Of a stretch of 64,000 bases of DNA, positions 53,197 to 60,996 are shown piece after piece (position 1 is the stretch's first letter; every line of letters starts with the position of its first letter). A model generated the notes under the pieces. The model ran no database searches and was not told where the DNA came from. It worked only from the letters and a program-made list of their open reading frames with translations. A program made the translations under genes and the position numbers. The stretch lies in contig DASYBB010000140.1 of NCBI GenBank assembly GCA_036501025.1, positions 1 through 64,000 on the forward strand, written 5' to 3'. Source of the stretch: DASUBV01 sp036501025 (GTDB taxonomy: Bacteria; Actinomycetota; Actinomycetes; Streptosporangiales; Streptosporangiaceae).

Positions 53197-53268
53197 CCGG
53201 ACAACATACGCCGCCGGGCCGGCCGTGAGAGGACGATCCGGCGCGAACCGGCCCAGGCCGGCCGCGGC

Positions 53269-54759
53269 CTAGGCCGGCAGCGGGCGGGTGACCGAGCGGA
53301 TCGCGCCCGGCAGGGCGGTGATCAGGTCGCCGGCGCCGATGGGGGCGCCGTCGGCGGCCCGCCGGCCGGCGACGCCGTGCAGGTAGGCGGCGGCCGCCGC
53401 GGCGTGCAGCGGGGACAGGCCCTGGGCCAGGAGCGCGCCGGCCAGGCCGGACAGCACGTCGCCCGAGCCGGCCGTGGCCAGCCACGCCGAGCCGGTCGTG
53501 TTGACCAGGACGGTCCCGTCCGGGTCGGCGATGACCGTGGTCGAACCCTTGAGCAGGACAGTCACGCCCAGGTCGGCGGCGGCCGCCGTGGCGTGCTCCA
53601 GCCGGCGGGCCTCGATGGCGTCGCGGTCGGCCCCGGTCAGCCGGGCCAGCTCGCCGGCGTGCGGGGTGATCAGGGTCGGCGCGGAGCGGTCCAGCAGCTC
53701 GCGGTGCCCGGCCAGGATGGTGATCCCGTCGGCGTCCACCAGGGCAGGGACGTCGCTGGCCAGGACGGCGGCCAGCAGCCCGGCCGCGCCGTCGTCGGTG
53801 CCCATGCCGGGGCCGGCCGCCCACGCCTGGACCCGGCCCGCGGTCTCGACCGACTTGGCGGCCGCGGCCGGGTCGGCGACGGTGGTGACCGCCTCCGGCC
53901 AGTGCTGGAGGGCGGCCGTGAGGGCCGGCTGGGCCGACATCAGCCGGACCATCCCGGCGCCGCCGTGGATGGCGCTGCCCGTGGCCAGGACCGCGGCGCC
54001 GGTGTAGCGCTGGCTGCCGGCCAGAAGGCCCAGCACGCCGCGGCGGTACTTGTCGGACTCGGCTCCCGGCCGGGGCAGCAGGGCGGCGATGTCGGCGGCC
54101 TGCAGCGCGGCCACCGCCGGGGCGGGCAGGCCGGCCAGCCCGATGTCGATGAGCTCGACGGCCCCCGCCCGGCTCGCGCCGGGGTCGATCAGCAGGCCGG
54201 GCTTGAGGGTCCCGAAGGTGACGGTCACGTCGGCCGCGATGGCCGCGCCGGCCACCTCGCCGGTGTCCGCGTCGACCCCGCTGGGCAGGTCGACGGCGAC
54301 CACGGCGGCCCCGGCCGCGCGGGCGCGCCCGGTCCGCGCGGCCAGGGTCGCGGCCGGCTCGCGCAGGCCGCCCCGGCCGCCGATGCCGAGCAGGCCGTCC
54401 ATGATCAGGTCCGCGGCATCCAGGTCAGCCTGGTCGGCGTCGGCCCGGGCGGGCCGGACGGTGCCGCCGGCGGCGCGCAGGGCGGCGGCACCGCCCTCGT
54501 GCAGGCGGCTGGCCGCGGCGATGGCCGTCACGGCCGCGCCGCGGGCCGCCAGGCGCGCCCCGGCGAACAGGGCGTCCCCGCCGTTGTCACCGCTGCCGGC
54601 CAGGATGACGACCCGCGCGCCGTAGACCGGCCCGAGCAGCCGCGCGCAGACCGAGGCCAGCCCGGCGGCGGCCCGGCTCATCAGGGCGCCGTCGGGCAGC
54701 CGGGCGAGCAGGGCCTGTTCTGCCGTGCGGACGTCAGCGACGGCGTGCGCGTTTCTCAT
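53269..54759 (-). CDS. Bifunctional NAD(P)HX epimerase/dehydratase
   Basis: 496 aa metabolite-repair fusion. The N-terminal YjeF_N/NnrE domain (about 1-205: GSGDNGGDALFAGARLAARG, DGLLGIGGRGGLREP, DLPSGVDADTGEV) epimerises damaged NAD(P)H hydrates; the C-terminal ribokinase-like NnrD domain (about 230-496: DADGITILAG, THAGELARLTG, GSGDVLSGLAGALLAQG) dehydrates them back to NAD(P)H. The two-domain form is usual in bacteria. ATG start at 54759. Confidence 0.95.
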   Translation of the reverse strand: MRNAHAVADVRTAEQALLARLPDGALMSRAAAGLASVCARLLGPVYGARVVILAGSGDNGGDALFAGARLAARGAAVTAIAAASRLHEGGAAALRAAGGTVRPARADADQADLDAADLIMDGLLGIGGRGGLREPAATLAARTGRARAAGAAVVAVDLPSGVDADTGEVAGAAIAADVTVTFGTLKPGLLIDPGASRAGAVELIDIGLAGLPAPAVAALQAADIAALLPRPGAESDKYRRGVLGLLAGSQRYTGAAVLATGSAIHGGAGMVRLMSAQPALTAALQHWPEAVTTVADPAAAAKSVETAGRVQAWAAGPGMGTDDGAAGLLAAVLASDVPALVDADGITILAGHRELLDRSAPTLITPHAGELARLTGADRDAIEARRLEHATAAAADLGVTVLLKGSTTVIADPDGTVLVNTTGSAWLATAGSGDVLSGLAGALLAQGLSPLHAAAAAAYLHGVAGRRAADGAPIGAGDLITALPGAIRSVTRPLPA

Positions 54760-54797
54760 TACCGGGGTTCTCTCCTCGATGGCCCGCTCTATGCAGC

Positions 54798-54820
54798 GCC
54801 GTTCGCTATGGGCGAACGGC
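54798..54820 (-). terminator. Hairpin at the histidine phosphatase stop
   Basis: GCCGTTCGC (54798-54806) and GCGAACGGC (54812-54820) make a perfect 9-bp stem with a 5-base loop, starting at the stop codon of the histidine phosphatase. No long T-run. It can act as a terminator or stabiliser before nnrE-nnrD. Confidence 0.6.
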
Positions 54821-55503
54821 TAGCTCGGCGCGGCGGTCGCGGCCGAGAGCAGCCCGGCCCGGGCCAGGTGCTGCTGGTCGTTGAACGCGGCGAGGACCCA
54901 GGCATCCTGCCCGAACCCGCTGGCGCGCTGCAGCCAGCGCACCAGCGAGGTGTGGCCGCTGGCGAATCCGGTCCGGGCCGACGCGTCGTGGGCCAGGCCC
55001 AGCATGAAGCTGAACGAGGCCTCGATGGTCTCGTGGTGGCCGGCCACCAGCACGCGCTGGCCCGGGTGCCGCCGGACCAGGCCGGCCAGGGCGCCGGTGA
55101 CCCGGGCCAGGTACTCGTTCCAGGTCTCCGAGCCCGGCGCGTAGGGCCGGTCCGGGTCGCTGCGCGGCGCCCCGCCGAACTCGGCGTAGATCTCGGCCCA
55201 GGTCCGGCCGTCCGCCTCGCCGTGCCGCGGCCCGGCCAGCCGCTCGGCGATGTGCACGGGCAGGCCGAGGGCGGCGGACAGGATCTCGGCGCTCTCCAGG
55301 ACCCGGCGCCGGGGCGCGGCGTACAGCACGTCGAACGGCGCGATCTCCTCGTGCTCGGCGCGCAGCCGGTCGGCCAGGCACTCGACCTGCTTGCGGCCCA
55401 GGTCGGTCAGGCCGGTGCAGGTCTTGTCCCCGCCGACGAGCCCGGCGACGTTGCAGTGGGCCTCCCCGTGCCGGCTGAGGATCACCTCGGTGGACATTGT
55501 CAT
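54820..55503 (-). CDS. Histidine phosphatase family protein
   Basis: 227 aa, phosphoglycerate-mutase-like fold. The phospho-acceptor His is in VILSRHGEAHCN; other parts are LTDLGRKQVECLADRL, APRRRVLESAEIL, ERLAGPRHGEADG and the second His in VAGHHETIEASF. The substrate is unknown. ATG at 55503 with GGAG upstream; ATG at codon 3 is an alternative. The C-terminus runs into the hairpin at 54798-54820. Confidence 0.92.
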   Translation of the reverse strand: MTMSTEVILSRHGEAHCNVAGLVGGDKTCTGLTDLGRKQVECLADRLRAEHEEIAPFDVLYAAPRRRVLESAEILSAALGLPVHIAERLAGPRHGEADGRTWAEIYAEFGGAPRSDPDRPYAPGSETWNEYLARVTGALAGLVRRHPGQRVLVAGHHETIEASFSFMLGLAHDASARTGFASGHTSLVRWLQRASGFGQDAWVLAAFNDQQHLARAGLLSAATAAPS

Positions 55504-55542
55504 CGCGCTCCTTCGCTCGCCGCCGCCCCGGCGGCACCGTGA

Positions 55543-55574
55543 TCATCTGGCTCGTTGGTATCACGGCCAGATGA
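55543..55574. repeat. Inverted repeat between the phosphatase and the XRE-ImmA gene
   Basis: TCATCTGGC (55543-55551) and GCCAGATGA (55566-55574), a perfect 9-bp stem with a 14-base loop. It lies 12 bases past the XRE-ImmA stop (both genes on the minus strand), so it is a candidate terminator of that operon or an operator for the phosphatase. Confidence 0.6.
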
Positions 55575-55585
55575 CCATCGGGTGG

Positions 55586-56680
55586 CTAGGGCAGCAGGCG
55601 CAGCTGAGGGCGGACCGGCGGGCCGTCCGGGACGCCGCCGGGCAGCGCCGTGGGGACCAGGCCGAAGACGTGGCTGTTCAGCTCGGCCACGGACATGGCC
55701 AGGTCGCGGGCGATCCGCCGGGGCGGGACCCCGTCGTCGCGCAGCGACCGGAAGACCTTGGACAGCAGCTGGGAGGTCTCGCGCGGGATGCCGCCCGGCT
55801 CGGCCCGCCGGTAGCCGAGGCGGGACAGGCTGACGCAGGCCGTCCGGTAGCCCCACTCGGTGAGCAGGCCCAGCTCGTGCAGCCGGTGGGTCAGGGCCAT
55901 GGCCGACACGCTCCAGGTCGCCTTGGCCGCCAGGATCTGGTCGACGGTGGCGCCCGCCAGCCCGGCCGCGATCACGCTGCCGGCCGGCATCAGGAAGGCG
56001 GCCGCGAACCGGTTGGCCTCCTGCTCGGCGTCGGGGCCGCGGGGCACCCGGTCGTCGTTGTGCAGGACCAGGTGGCCCAGCTCGTGGACGCCGTCGAAAC
56101 GTCCCCGCTCGCCGGATTTCATCGTGTTCAGGAACGCGAACGGGGTGCCGTGCCAGTACAGCGAGAACGCGTCGACCGCGGCGCACTCCTCGGCCAGCGA
56201 GAACACCCGCACCCCGCGCGACTCCAGCAGGTGGATGACGTTGCTGACCGGCCCCTGGCCCAGGCCCCAGCGGGCACGGACGACCTCGGCCGCCGTCTCG
56301 GGGTCGAGCTGGGCCAGCGACGGCACGTCGGCGGCGGGCAGGATGAAGCGCTCCTCGATCCAGTCGCTGATCAGGAACGCGATCCGGCCCGCGCTGCAGG
56401 CGGTGTCCCGCTGGCCGGCCGTCATCTTGCTCAGGGCGCGGAAGCTGGCCGCGCCGGGCGGGATTTCCTCGATCTCTGCGGCCTGGAGGAACGCGGCCGG
56501 TACCGCCAGCGCCCGCGCGAGAGCCCGGGTGGTCTGCGGTGCGGGCTGCTGCCGGCCGCTCTCGTAGGCGGTCAGGCTGCGGGTGCTGACGCCCGTGGCC
56601 TCGGCCAGCCGGATCAGCGTCATCCCCCGGCGCTTGCGGGCCAGGGCGAGCCGGGACGGCGTCAGCGCCGGCACGATCAT
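55586..56680 (-). CDS. XRE-family regulator fused to an ImmA/IrrE metallopeptidase
   Basis: 364 aa. N-terminal helix-turn-helix (about 7-62: LALARKRRGMTLIRLAEATGVSTRSL), then a zinc metallopeptidase domain with HELGH at 199-203, with Glu in DAEQEANRFAAAFLMP as third ligand candidate. A third helical region (about 255-350) has more HTH-like segments (RRIARDLAMSVAELNS). ImmA/IrrE-type proteins cleave a repressor or regulator upon a stress signal. Here the DNA-binding part and protease are in one chain, as in some phage-like or toxin-antitoxin regulators. It overlaps its 209-aa partner by ATGA. Confidence 0.9.
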   Translation of the reverse strand: MIVPALTPSRLALARKRRGMTLIRLAEATGVSTRSLTAYESGRQQPAPQTTRALARALAVPAAFLQAAEIEEIPPGAASFRALSKMTAGQRDTACSAGRIAFLISDWIEERFILPAADVPSLAQLDPETAAEVVRARWGLGQGPVSNVIHLLESRGVRVFSLAEECAAVDAFSLYWHGTPFAFLNTMKSGERGRFDGVHELGHLVLHNDDRVPRGPDAEQEANRFAAAFLMPAGSVIAAGLAGATVDQILAAKATWSVSAMALTHRLHELGLLTEWGYRTACVSLSRLGYRRAEPGGIPRETSQLLSKVFRSLRDDGVPPRRIARDLAMSVAELNSHVFGLVPTALPGGVPDGPPVRPQLRLLP

Positions 56681-57306
56681 GGCGCGCGCCGCGTGACGGG
56701 AACTGTCACCTCCGCGGCGGCGCCGGCCCGGACGGGGGTGACGTCCGGGCGGGCCAGCGCGAGGGCGGGCAGCAGGATCCGCTCGGCCCAGCTGTCGACG
56801 TAGCCGGCGGGCGAGATGGAGTGCGGCCGGGACAGCTCGGCGCGGATCTCGTCCCCGGCGAGGTGGTAGAGCAGCAGCCAGATGGCCAGGTCATCCGCGG
56901 CCGGCAGCTCGAGGCCGGGGTAGTCGAAGGCCAGCTGGTCGGCCCGGCCGATGGCGCGGACGGTCTCGATGCCCCGCGCGTACAGGTTGCGGCTGGCCAC
57001 GTCCGCGCGGCCGGTGGCGCCGTCGCCGGTCGCGGCCACGATGGCGAAGTCCCCCGCCGGGCTGATGGTGCGGGGCATGTTCCGCGGGTCGTCGCGGGTC
57101 CAGCCGCGCGGGGCCAGCCGGATCCGGAGCAGCTCGTTGGTCTTGCCCCAGCGGGCCATCCCGGCCATGACCGGCGGCGCCAGGGCGGTCCAGGTCCGGG
57201 CCTCGGCGTCGGCGCCGGCCAGCACGAACTCGAAATCGGCCGCCGACAGCCCCAGCCCGGCCAGCCGGGCCGGGCCGGCGTCCGCGCCGTGCACCAGAGT
57301 CGGCAT
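56677..57306 (-). CDS. Conserved protein paired with XRE-ImmA (unknown family)
   Basis: 209 aa. Recognisable stretches: LAPPVMAGMARWGKTNELLRIRLAPRGWTRDDPRNMPRTISPAGDFAIVAATGDGATGR, IRAELSRPHSISPAGYVDSWAERILLP. No named domain is assigned. Related proteins seem to occur repeatedly next to XRE-ImmA genes in actinobacteria (from memory). It is the first gene of a two-gene transcript, with an ATGA overlap. The promoter region has three CCAGCAC boxes 16 bp apart. It could be a toxin, an antitoxin, or a substrate of the metallopeptidase; undetermined. Confidence 0.75.
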   Translation of the reverse strand: MPTLVHGADAGPARLAGLGLSAADFEFVLAGADAEARTWTALAPPVMAGMARWGKTNELLRIRLAPRGWTRDDPRNMPRTISPAGDFAIVAATGDGATGRADVASRNLYARGIETVRAIGRADQLAFDYPGLELPAADDLAIWLLLYHLAGDEIRAELSRPHSISPAGYVDSWAERILLPALALARPDVTPVRAGAAAEVTVPVTRRAP

Positions 57307-57316
57307 TCGGGACCTC

Positions 57317-57355
57317 CCAGCACTGCTTCAAGCCAGCACAGCTTGGATCCAGCAC
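57317..57355. promoter_or_regulatory. Three CCAGCAC boxes at exact 16-bp period
   Basis: CCAGCAC at 57317-57323, 57333-57339 and 57349-57355, spaced 16 bases start to start, with related CAAG/CTTG bases between. They sit in front of the XRE-ImmA partner gene and are probable binding sites for its regulator, most simply the XRE protein itself. Confidence 0.6.
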
Positions 57356-57356
57356 A

Positions 57357-57408
57357 GTAGACTTCGCGAAATCGATCCTCATCCGAGGGCTTAAAACAAG
57401 AAGTCTAC
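57357..57408. promoter_or_regulatory. 9-bp inverted repeat in the divergent promoter region
   Basis: GTAGACTTC (57357-57365) and GAAGTCTAC (57400-57408), identical arms 34 bases apart, in the gap between the XRE-ImmA operon and the RibD-like gene. It sits two bases after the third CCAGCAC box and could be a looping operator or promoter element for both directions. Confidence 0.5.
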
Positions 57409-57436
57409 GCCCGCCGGGAGCTTCAGGGGGCATTCC

Positions 57437-58189
57437 GTGCCGCAACGACCGTACGTCCTGCTATCGGCGGCTGTCTCCGCCGACGGCTACATCGATGACG
57501 CGGGCCCGGGCCGGCTGGTGCTCTCCGACGCCGACGACCTCGACCGGGTGGATGAGGTCCGGGCGGGCGTCGACGCGATCCTCGTCGGCGCGGGCACGAT
57601 CCGCGCCGACAACCCCCGGCTGCTCGTGCGCTCGGCGGCGCGGCGGGCGGCCCGCGCGGCCGCCGGGCGGGCCGCCAGCCCGGCCCGGCTCACGCTGACC
57701 AGCCGGGGCGGCCTGGATCCGGCGGCCCGGTTCTTCACCGCGGAGGCCGGCGGCGTGGTCGAGGCGGCCACCCTGGGCGGGGCCGCCGGGCCGGGCGCGG
57801 CGGGCGGCGCGGGCGGGCAGGGCCAGCGGATCGTCTATGCCGCCGGCCCGGCGGCCGCCCGCGTCCGGGAGCAGCTGGCCGGGACCGGTGCCGAGGTGGT
57901 CGACCTGGGCGAGGCCGGGCTGGGCGCGGTCCTGGCCGACCTGGGCCGGCGCGGCGTCGAGCGGCTCCTGGTCGAGGGCGGGGCCGGCGTGCTCACCGGG
58001 TTCCTGGCCGCCGGGCTGGCCGATGAGCTGCAGCTCATGATCGCGCCTTTCTTCGTCGGCGGCGGCGTGCGGATGACGCAGGCAGGCGCCTATCCGCACG
58101 GGCCGGGGAACCCGATGAGGCTGGCGGACGTCGGCCGGCTGGGTGACGCGGTGCTGCTGCGCTACCTGCTGACCGGCCCGGCGCGCTAG
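57437..58189 (+). CDS. RibD C-terminal-type (dihydrofolate-reductase fold) reductase
   Basis: 250 aa. RibD_C domain alone: YVLLSAAVSADGYIDD, DAILVGAGTIRADNP, RLTLTSRGGLDPAARFF, ERLLVEGGAGVLTGFL, LMIAPFFVGGG. This is the NADPH-dependent reductase half of the riboflavin enzyme RibD, here without the deaminase, so it may act in riboflavin/F420 synthesis or as a dihydrofolate-reductase-like enzyme. GTG start at 57437 with AGGGGG upstream. It is divergent from the XRE-ImmA pair and convergent with the LuxR gene (4-base overlap). Confidence 0.88.
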   Translation: MPQRPYVLLSAAVSADGYIDDAGPGRLVLSDADDLDRVDEVRAGVDAILVGAGTIRADNPRLLVRSAARRAARAAAGRAASPARLTLTSRGGLDPAARFFTAEAGGVVEAATLGGAAGPGAAGGAGGQGQRIVYAAGPAAARVREQLAGTGAEVVDLGEAGLGAVLADLGRRGVERLLVEGGAGVLTGFLAAGLADELQLMIAPFFVGGGVRMTQAGAYPHGPGNPMRLADVGRLGDAVLLRYLLTGPAR

Positions 58190-58851
58190 CTGACGGCGCG
58201 CAGGGCGGAGCCGGAGCGGGCCGCGGGCGGCGTCGCCTCCGGGGCCTCGACCAGGTTGTGGCGCACGGCGAACGAGGCGGCCTCCAGGCGCGAGTGCACG
58301 TCCAGCTTGCTCAGGACGGCCTGCAGGTGGGTCCGCACGGTGGTGCGGGAAACGCCCAGCTCCCGCATCATGGCGGTGGTGTCCAGCCCGGCCACCAGCA
58401 GGGTCAGGCACTCGCGCTCCCGCTGGGTGAGGGCGGCCGCCATGTTGTCCGCGTGGGTGGCCGGCCGGGGACGGCGGGCCGAGCCGCCGGGCACGTCGAC
58501 GACGTGCTCTCCGTTCAGGATGCGCTCCAGGGCCGCGACGAGCACCTCGATGCCGCGGGACTGGTGCAGGTAGCCCGAGGCCCCGGCGTCCAGGGCGCGC
58601 TGGGCGGCCTCCGGATCGGAGTCGGCGCTCAGCACGATCACGGTGGTGGCCTCGCTGGCCTGGCTGATGGCGTCGAGATCAGCCCGGTCGACGAGGCAGG
58701 CGTCGGGGCGCTGCTGCCGCGCGAGCGCGATCATCTCGGGTGCGCTGCGCGCGACCACGCCCACGTCGTATCCGTGCTGCTCCAGGACGCTGGCCAGGGC
58801 ATCAAGGAAGATGGCCTGGTCGTCGCCCAGGATGAGCCTCATCCTTCGCAC
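58186..58851 (-). CDS. LuxR-type regulator with a degenerate receiver
   Basis: 221 aa. A CheY-like N-domain has the acidic pair in LGDDQAIF and a likely phospho-Asp in CLVDRAD, but the conserved Lys (GYLxK) is replaced in GYLHQSRG, so normal phosphorylation is doubtful. C-terminal LuxR helix-turn-helix: LTQRERECLTLLVAGLDTTAMMRELGVSRTTVRTHLQAVLSKL. No kinase is adjacent. Similar in plan to the regulator at 60185. GTG start (58851), ATG three codons later as alternative. Targets unknown; the nearby glycan cluster is a possibility. Confidence 0.88.
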   Translation of the reverse strand: MRRMRLILGDDQAIFLDALASVLEQHGYDVGVVARSAPEMIALARQQRPDACLVDRADLDAISQASEATTVIVLSADSDPEAAQRALDAGASGYLHQSRGIEVLVAALERILNGEHVVDVPGGSARRPRPATHADNMAAALTQRERECLTLLVAGLDTTAMMRELGVSRTTVRTHLQAVLSKLDVHSRLEAASFAVRHNLVEAPEATPPAARSGSALRAVS

Positions 58852-58992
58852 CGTGCGGCTTGCACTGTTCCCATCTGTTCTCCCCCCGTAGCCCCGAACC
58901 AGCCTCTCCCCCCGGGACTTATCTAGACCTTATGACTTCGACGCTAGGGGCCGGATGTGTGTTTCGTGTGGCCGGTAGCTGTACTTGACTGA

Positions 58993-59007
58993 GTGTTTAA
59001 TCAACAC
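58993..59007 (-). terminator. Weak hairpin after the GT4 gene
   Basis: GTGTT-TAATC-AACAC, a 5-bp stem, 12 bases past the glycosyltransferase stop in an AT-richer stretch. A weak terminator for the glycan operon at most. Confidence 0.3.
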
Positions 59008-59018
59008 GCAGGTTCCCC

Positions 59019-60188
59019 TCAGGCGGCCGCGGGCTCGTAGGCCTCCAGCAGGGCATTGCGCAGGGATTCCTCCCCGTATTGCCCGTTCATCCGGGTCCGC
59101 GCGGTGCCCGCCATCCGGGCCGCCAGGCCGGGCGAGTCCAGCAGCTCGCCGATGGCCGCGGCCATCAGGGCCGGCCGGCGCGGCGGGACCAGCAGGCCGG
59201 TCTCGCCGGGGACGACGAGGTCGGGCACGGCGTTGACGGCGGTGGCCACGACCGGGACGCCGCAGATCATGGCCTCGACGACGGCCGTCGGCAGGCCCTC
59301 GTAGCGGCTGGGCAGGGCGAACACGTCGAACGCGGGCAGGATGTCCAGGATGTCGCTGCGCTGCCCGGCCAGCCGGAACTGACCGGCCGGCAGGGACCGG
59401 GCCTGGCGGGTGACGCGCGCGGCGAGCTCGCCGCCGCCGACCCAGGTGCCGATCACGCCCGGCCGGCCGAGGCGGGCCAGGGCGGAGACGAAGTCCTCGG
59501 GGGCCTTCTGGTAGGTCAGGCGCCCGACCGCGCCGACGACCAGCGCGTCCGCGGGCAGGCCGAGGGCGGCCCGGGCGCGGTGGCGGGCCTGCTGCGCGCC
59601 CGCCGCCGAGCCGGCCGCGCGGCTGGCCAGCAGGCGGGCCGGCCCGTCGACGGACACGCCGATGGTGCGCACCCGGTCGGGCGAGATGAGCTCCCGGCGG
59701 ACCGCCTCGGCCGCCACGCCCGCCCCGACGCACAGGGCCGCGCTGGTCAGCTGGCCCAGCCGGCGCTCGATCCCGACGTAGGCCCGGCGCAGCGGCCGGG
59801 ACTGGAACTCATGGAACGGGAAGCCGTGGAAGGTGTGGATGATCCGGGGCACCCCGGCCCGCTTGGCGGCCACCCGGCCGACCGCGCCGGCCTTGGCGCA
59901 GTGGGTGTGCACGACGTCGAAGCCGCGCGCGGCGAACAGGGCCTGCAGGCGGGCCAGCGCGCGCAGGTCGCTGGCCGGGCGGATCGGGGCGCGCAGGGAC
60001 GGCTCGACCACCACCTCCAGGCCGGCCGCGCGGGCCGCCTCGATGAGCTGGTCGCCCTGCCCGGTGATGATGGTCATCTGGCAGGAGCGGGAGTTCAGGG
60101 CCAGGGCACCGCGCAGGGCGAGCACGCCCGCGCCGCCCTCCAGCCGGGCGATGACGGTGGCGACCCGGAGCGGGCGGGCGGGCGTCAC
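59019..60188 (-). CDS. GT4-family glycosyltransferase
   Basis: 389 aa retaining GT-B enzyme. The N-domain has GGAGVLALRGALALN and VHTHCAKAGAVGRVAAKRAG. The C-domain has VVGAVGRLTYQKAPEDFVSAL, FDVFALPSRYEGLPTAVVEAMICGVPVVATAVNAVPDLVVPGETGLLVPP with the EGLPxxxxEAM nucleotide-sugar motif. Donor and acceptor unknown. It is the last gene of a minus-strand cluster and overlaps the LuxR gene by ATGA. HTFHGFPFH is as in galactosyl/N-acetylhexosaminyl lipid transferases, but that is only a resemblance. Confidence 0.9.
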   Translation of the reverse strand: MTPARPLRVATVIARLEGGAGVLALRGALALNSRSCQMTIITGQGDQLIEAARAAGLEVVVEPSLRAPIRPASDLRALARLQALFAARGFDVVHTHCAKAGAVGRVAAKRAGVPRIIHTFHGFPFHEFQSRPLRRAYVGIERRLGQLTSAALCVGAGVAAEAVRRELISPDRVRTIGVSVDGPARLLASRAAGSAAGAQQARHRARAALGLPADALVVGAVGRLTYQKAPEDFVSALARLGRPGVIGTWVGGGELAARVTRQARSLPAGQFRLAGQRSDILDILPAFDVFALPSRYEGLPTAVVEAMICGVPVVATAVNAVPDLVVPGETGLLVPPRRPALMAAAIGELLDSPGLAARMAGTARTRMNGQYGEESLRNALLEAYEPAAA

Positions 60189-60892
60189 GTCGGCTCCGGG
60201 CCGTTGCTGGCGGCGGCGGGCGGGCCGGCCACGTCGGCGGGCCGCAGGCCGGCCGCCCAGGCCACGCTGACGGCCTCGATCCGGCTGTGCACCTCGAGCT
60301 TGCCGAAGATGCTGCGGGTATGCGTCCGGACCGTGTCGGCCGAGATCATCAGCTCGGCCGCGATCTGCCGGGCGCGCTTGCCCTTGGCCATGCTGGTCAG
60401 CACGTCCAGCTCGCGCGGGCTGAGGGTATCCAGCAGGCTCGTGCTCTCCTGGGCGCTGCGGACGTCGTCGCGCAGGGTGCGCAGGACCTCGCCGAGCATC
60501 TCGGGCGGGAACACCGACTGCCCGCGGGCCACGCCCCGGATGACGTCCTCCAGCTGGTCGGCGCCCTCGTTCTTCGACACCCAGGCATCGGCGCCCGCCC
60601 GGGCCGCCTCGACGGCGTGGGCCGCGTCGGCGTCGGCGCTGACGACGATGATCCTGGCGGCCGGCCAGGCAGCCTTGATCCGGCCCAGCACCTCGCCGAC
60701 GGCGAAGCCCAGCGGCTCCACGTCGATCAGCACGATGTCCGGGCGCAGCCAGCGGATGATCTCCGGGAGCCGGGGATCATCGGTCTGGCTGCAGCCCGCC
60801 ACCCACAGGTCAGGTGACGCGGACAGCCGGGAGGCCATCGCCTCGGTCACCATGCGGTAGTCATCCACCAGCACCAGTCGGAGCACTTCCAT
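60185..60892 (-). CDS. LuxR/NarL-family response regulator in the glycan cluster
   Basis: 235 aa. Receiver with VLVDDYRMVTEA (acidic pair), phospho-Asp in IVLIDVEPLG and the conserved Lys in AWVSKNEGAD; LuxR helix-turn-helix LSPRELDVLTSMAKGKRARQIAAELMISADTVRTHTRSIFGKL. Receiver pocket is intact, unlike the regulator at 58186, but no kinase gene is nearby. Overlaps the GT4 gene by ATGA, so it is made together with the glycosyltransferase. Its own promoter may lie in the 104-base gap upstream. Confidence 0.92.
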   Translation of the reverse strand: MEVLRLVLVDDYRMVTEAMASRLSASPDLWVAGCSQTDDPRLPEIIRWLRPDIVLIDVEPLGFAVGEVLGRIKAAWPAARIIVVSADADAAHAVEAARAGADAWVSKNEGADQLEDVIRGVARGQSVFPPEMLGEVLRTLRDDVRSAQESTSLLDTLSPRELDVLTSMAKGKRARQIAAELMISADTVRTHTRSIFGKLEVHSRIEAVSVAWAAGLRPADVAGPPAAASNGPEPT

Positions 60893-60996
60893 CTAACTGA
60901 GTGTGCCTGGTCCGGCACCGGGGGTCCTCATGCAGATGAACGAGAAGGTCTGCTCTATGTACCTATTTTTGGGCAGGGGGGCGGGAAGGGCGGTAC

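Noticed and set aside
57317..57355. Regular repeats that could suggest a CRISPR array
   Set aside because: Unit is only 7 bp with 9-bp gaps and there are just three copies; an operator is more likely.
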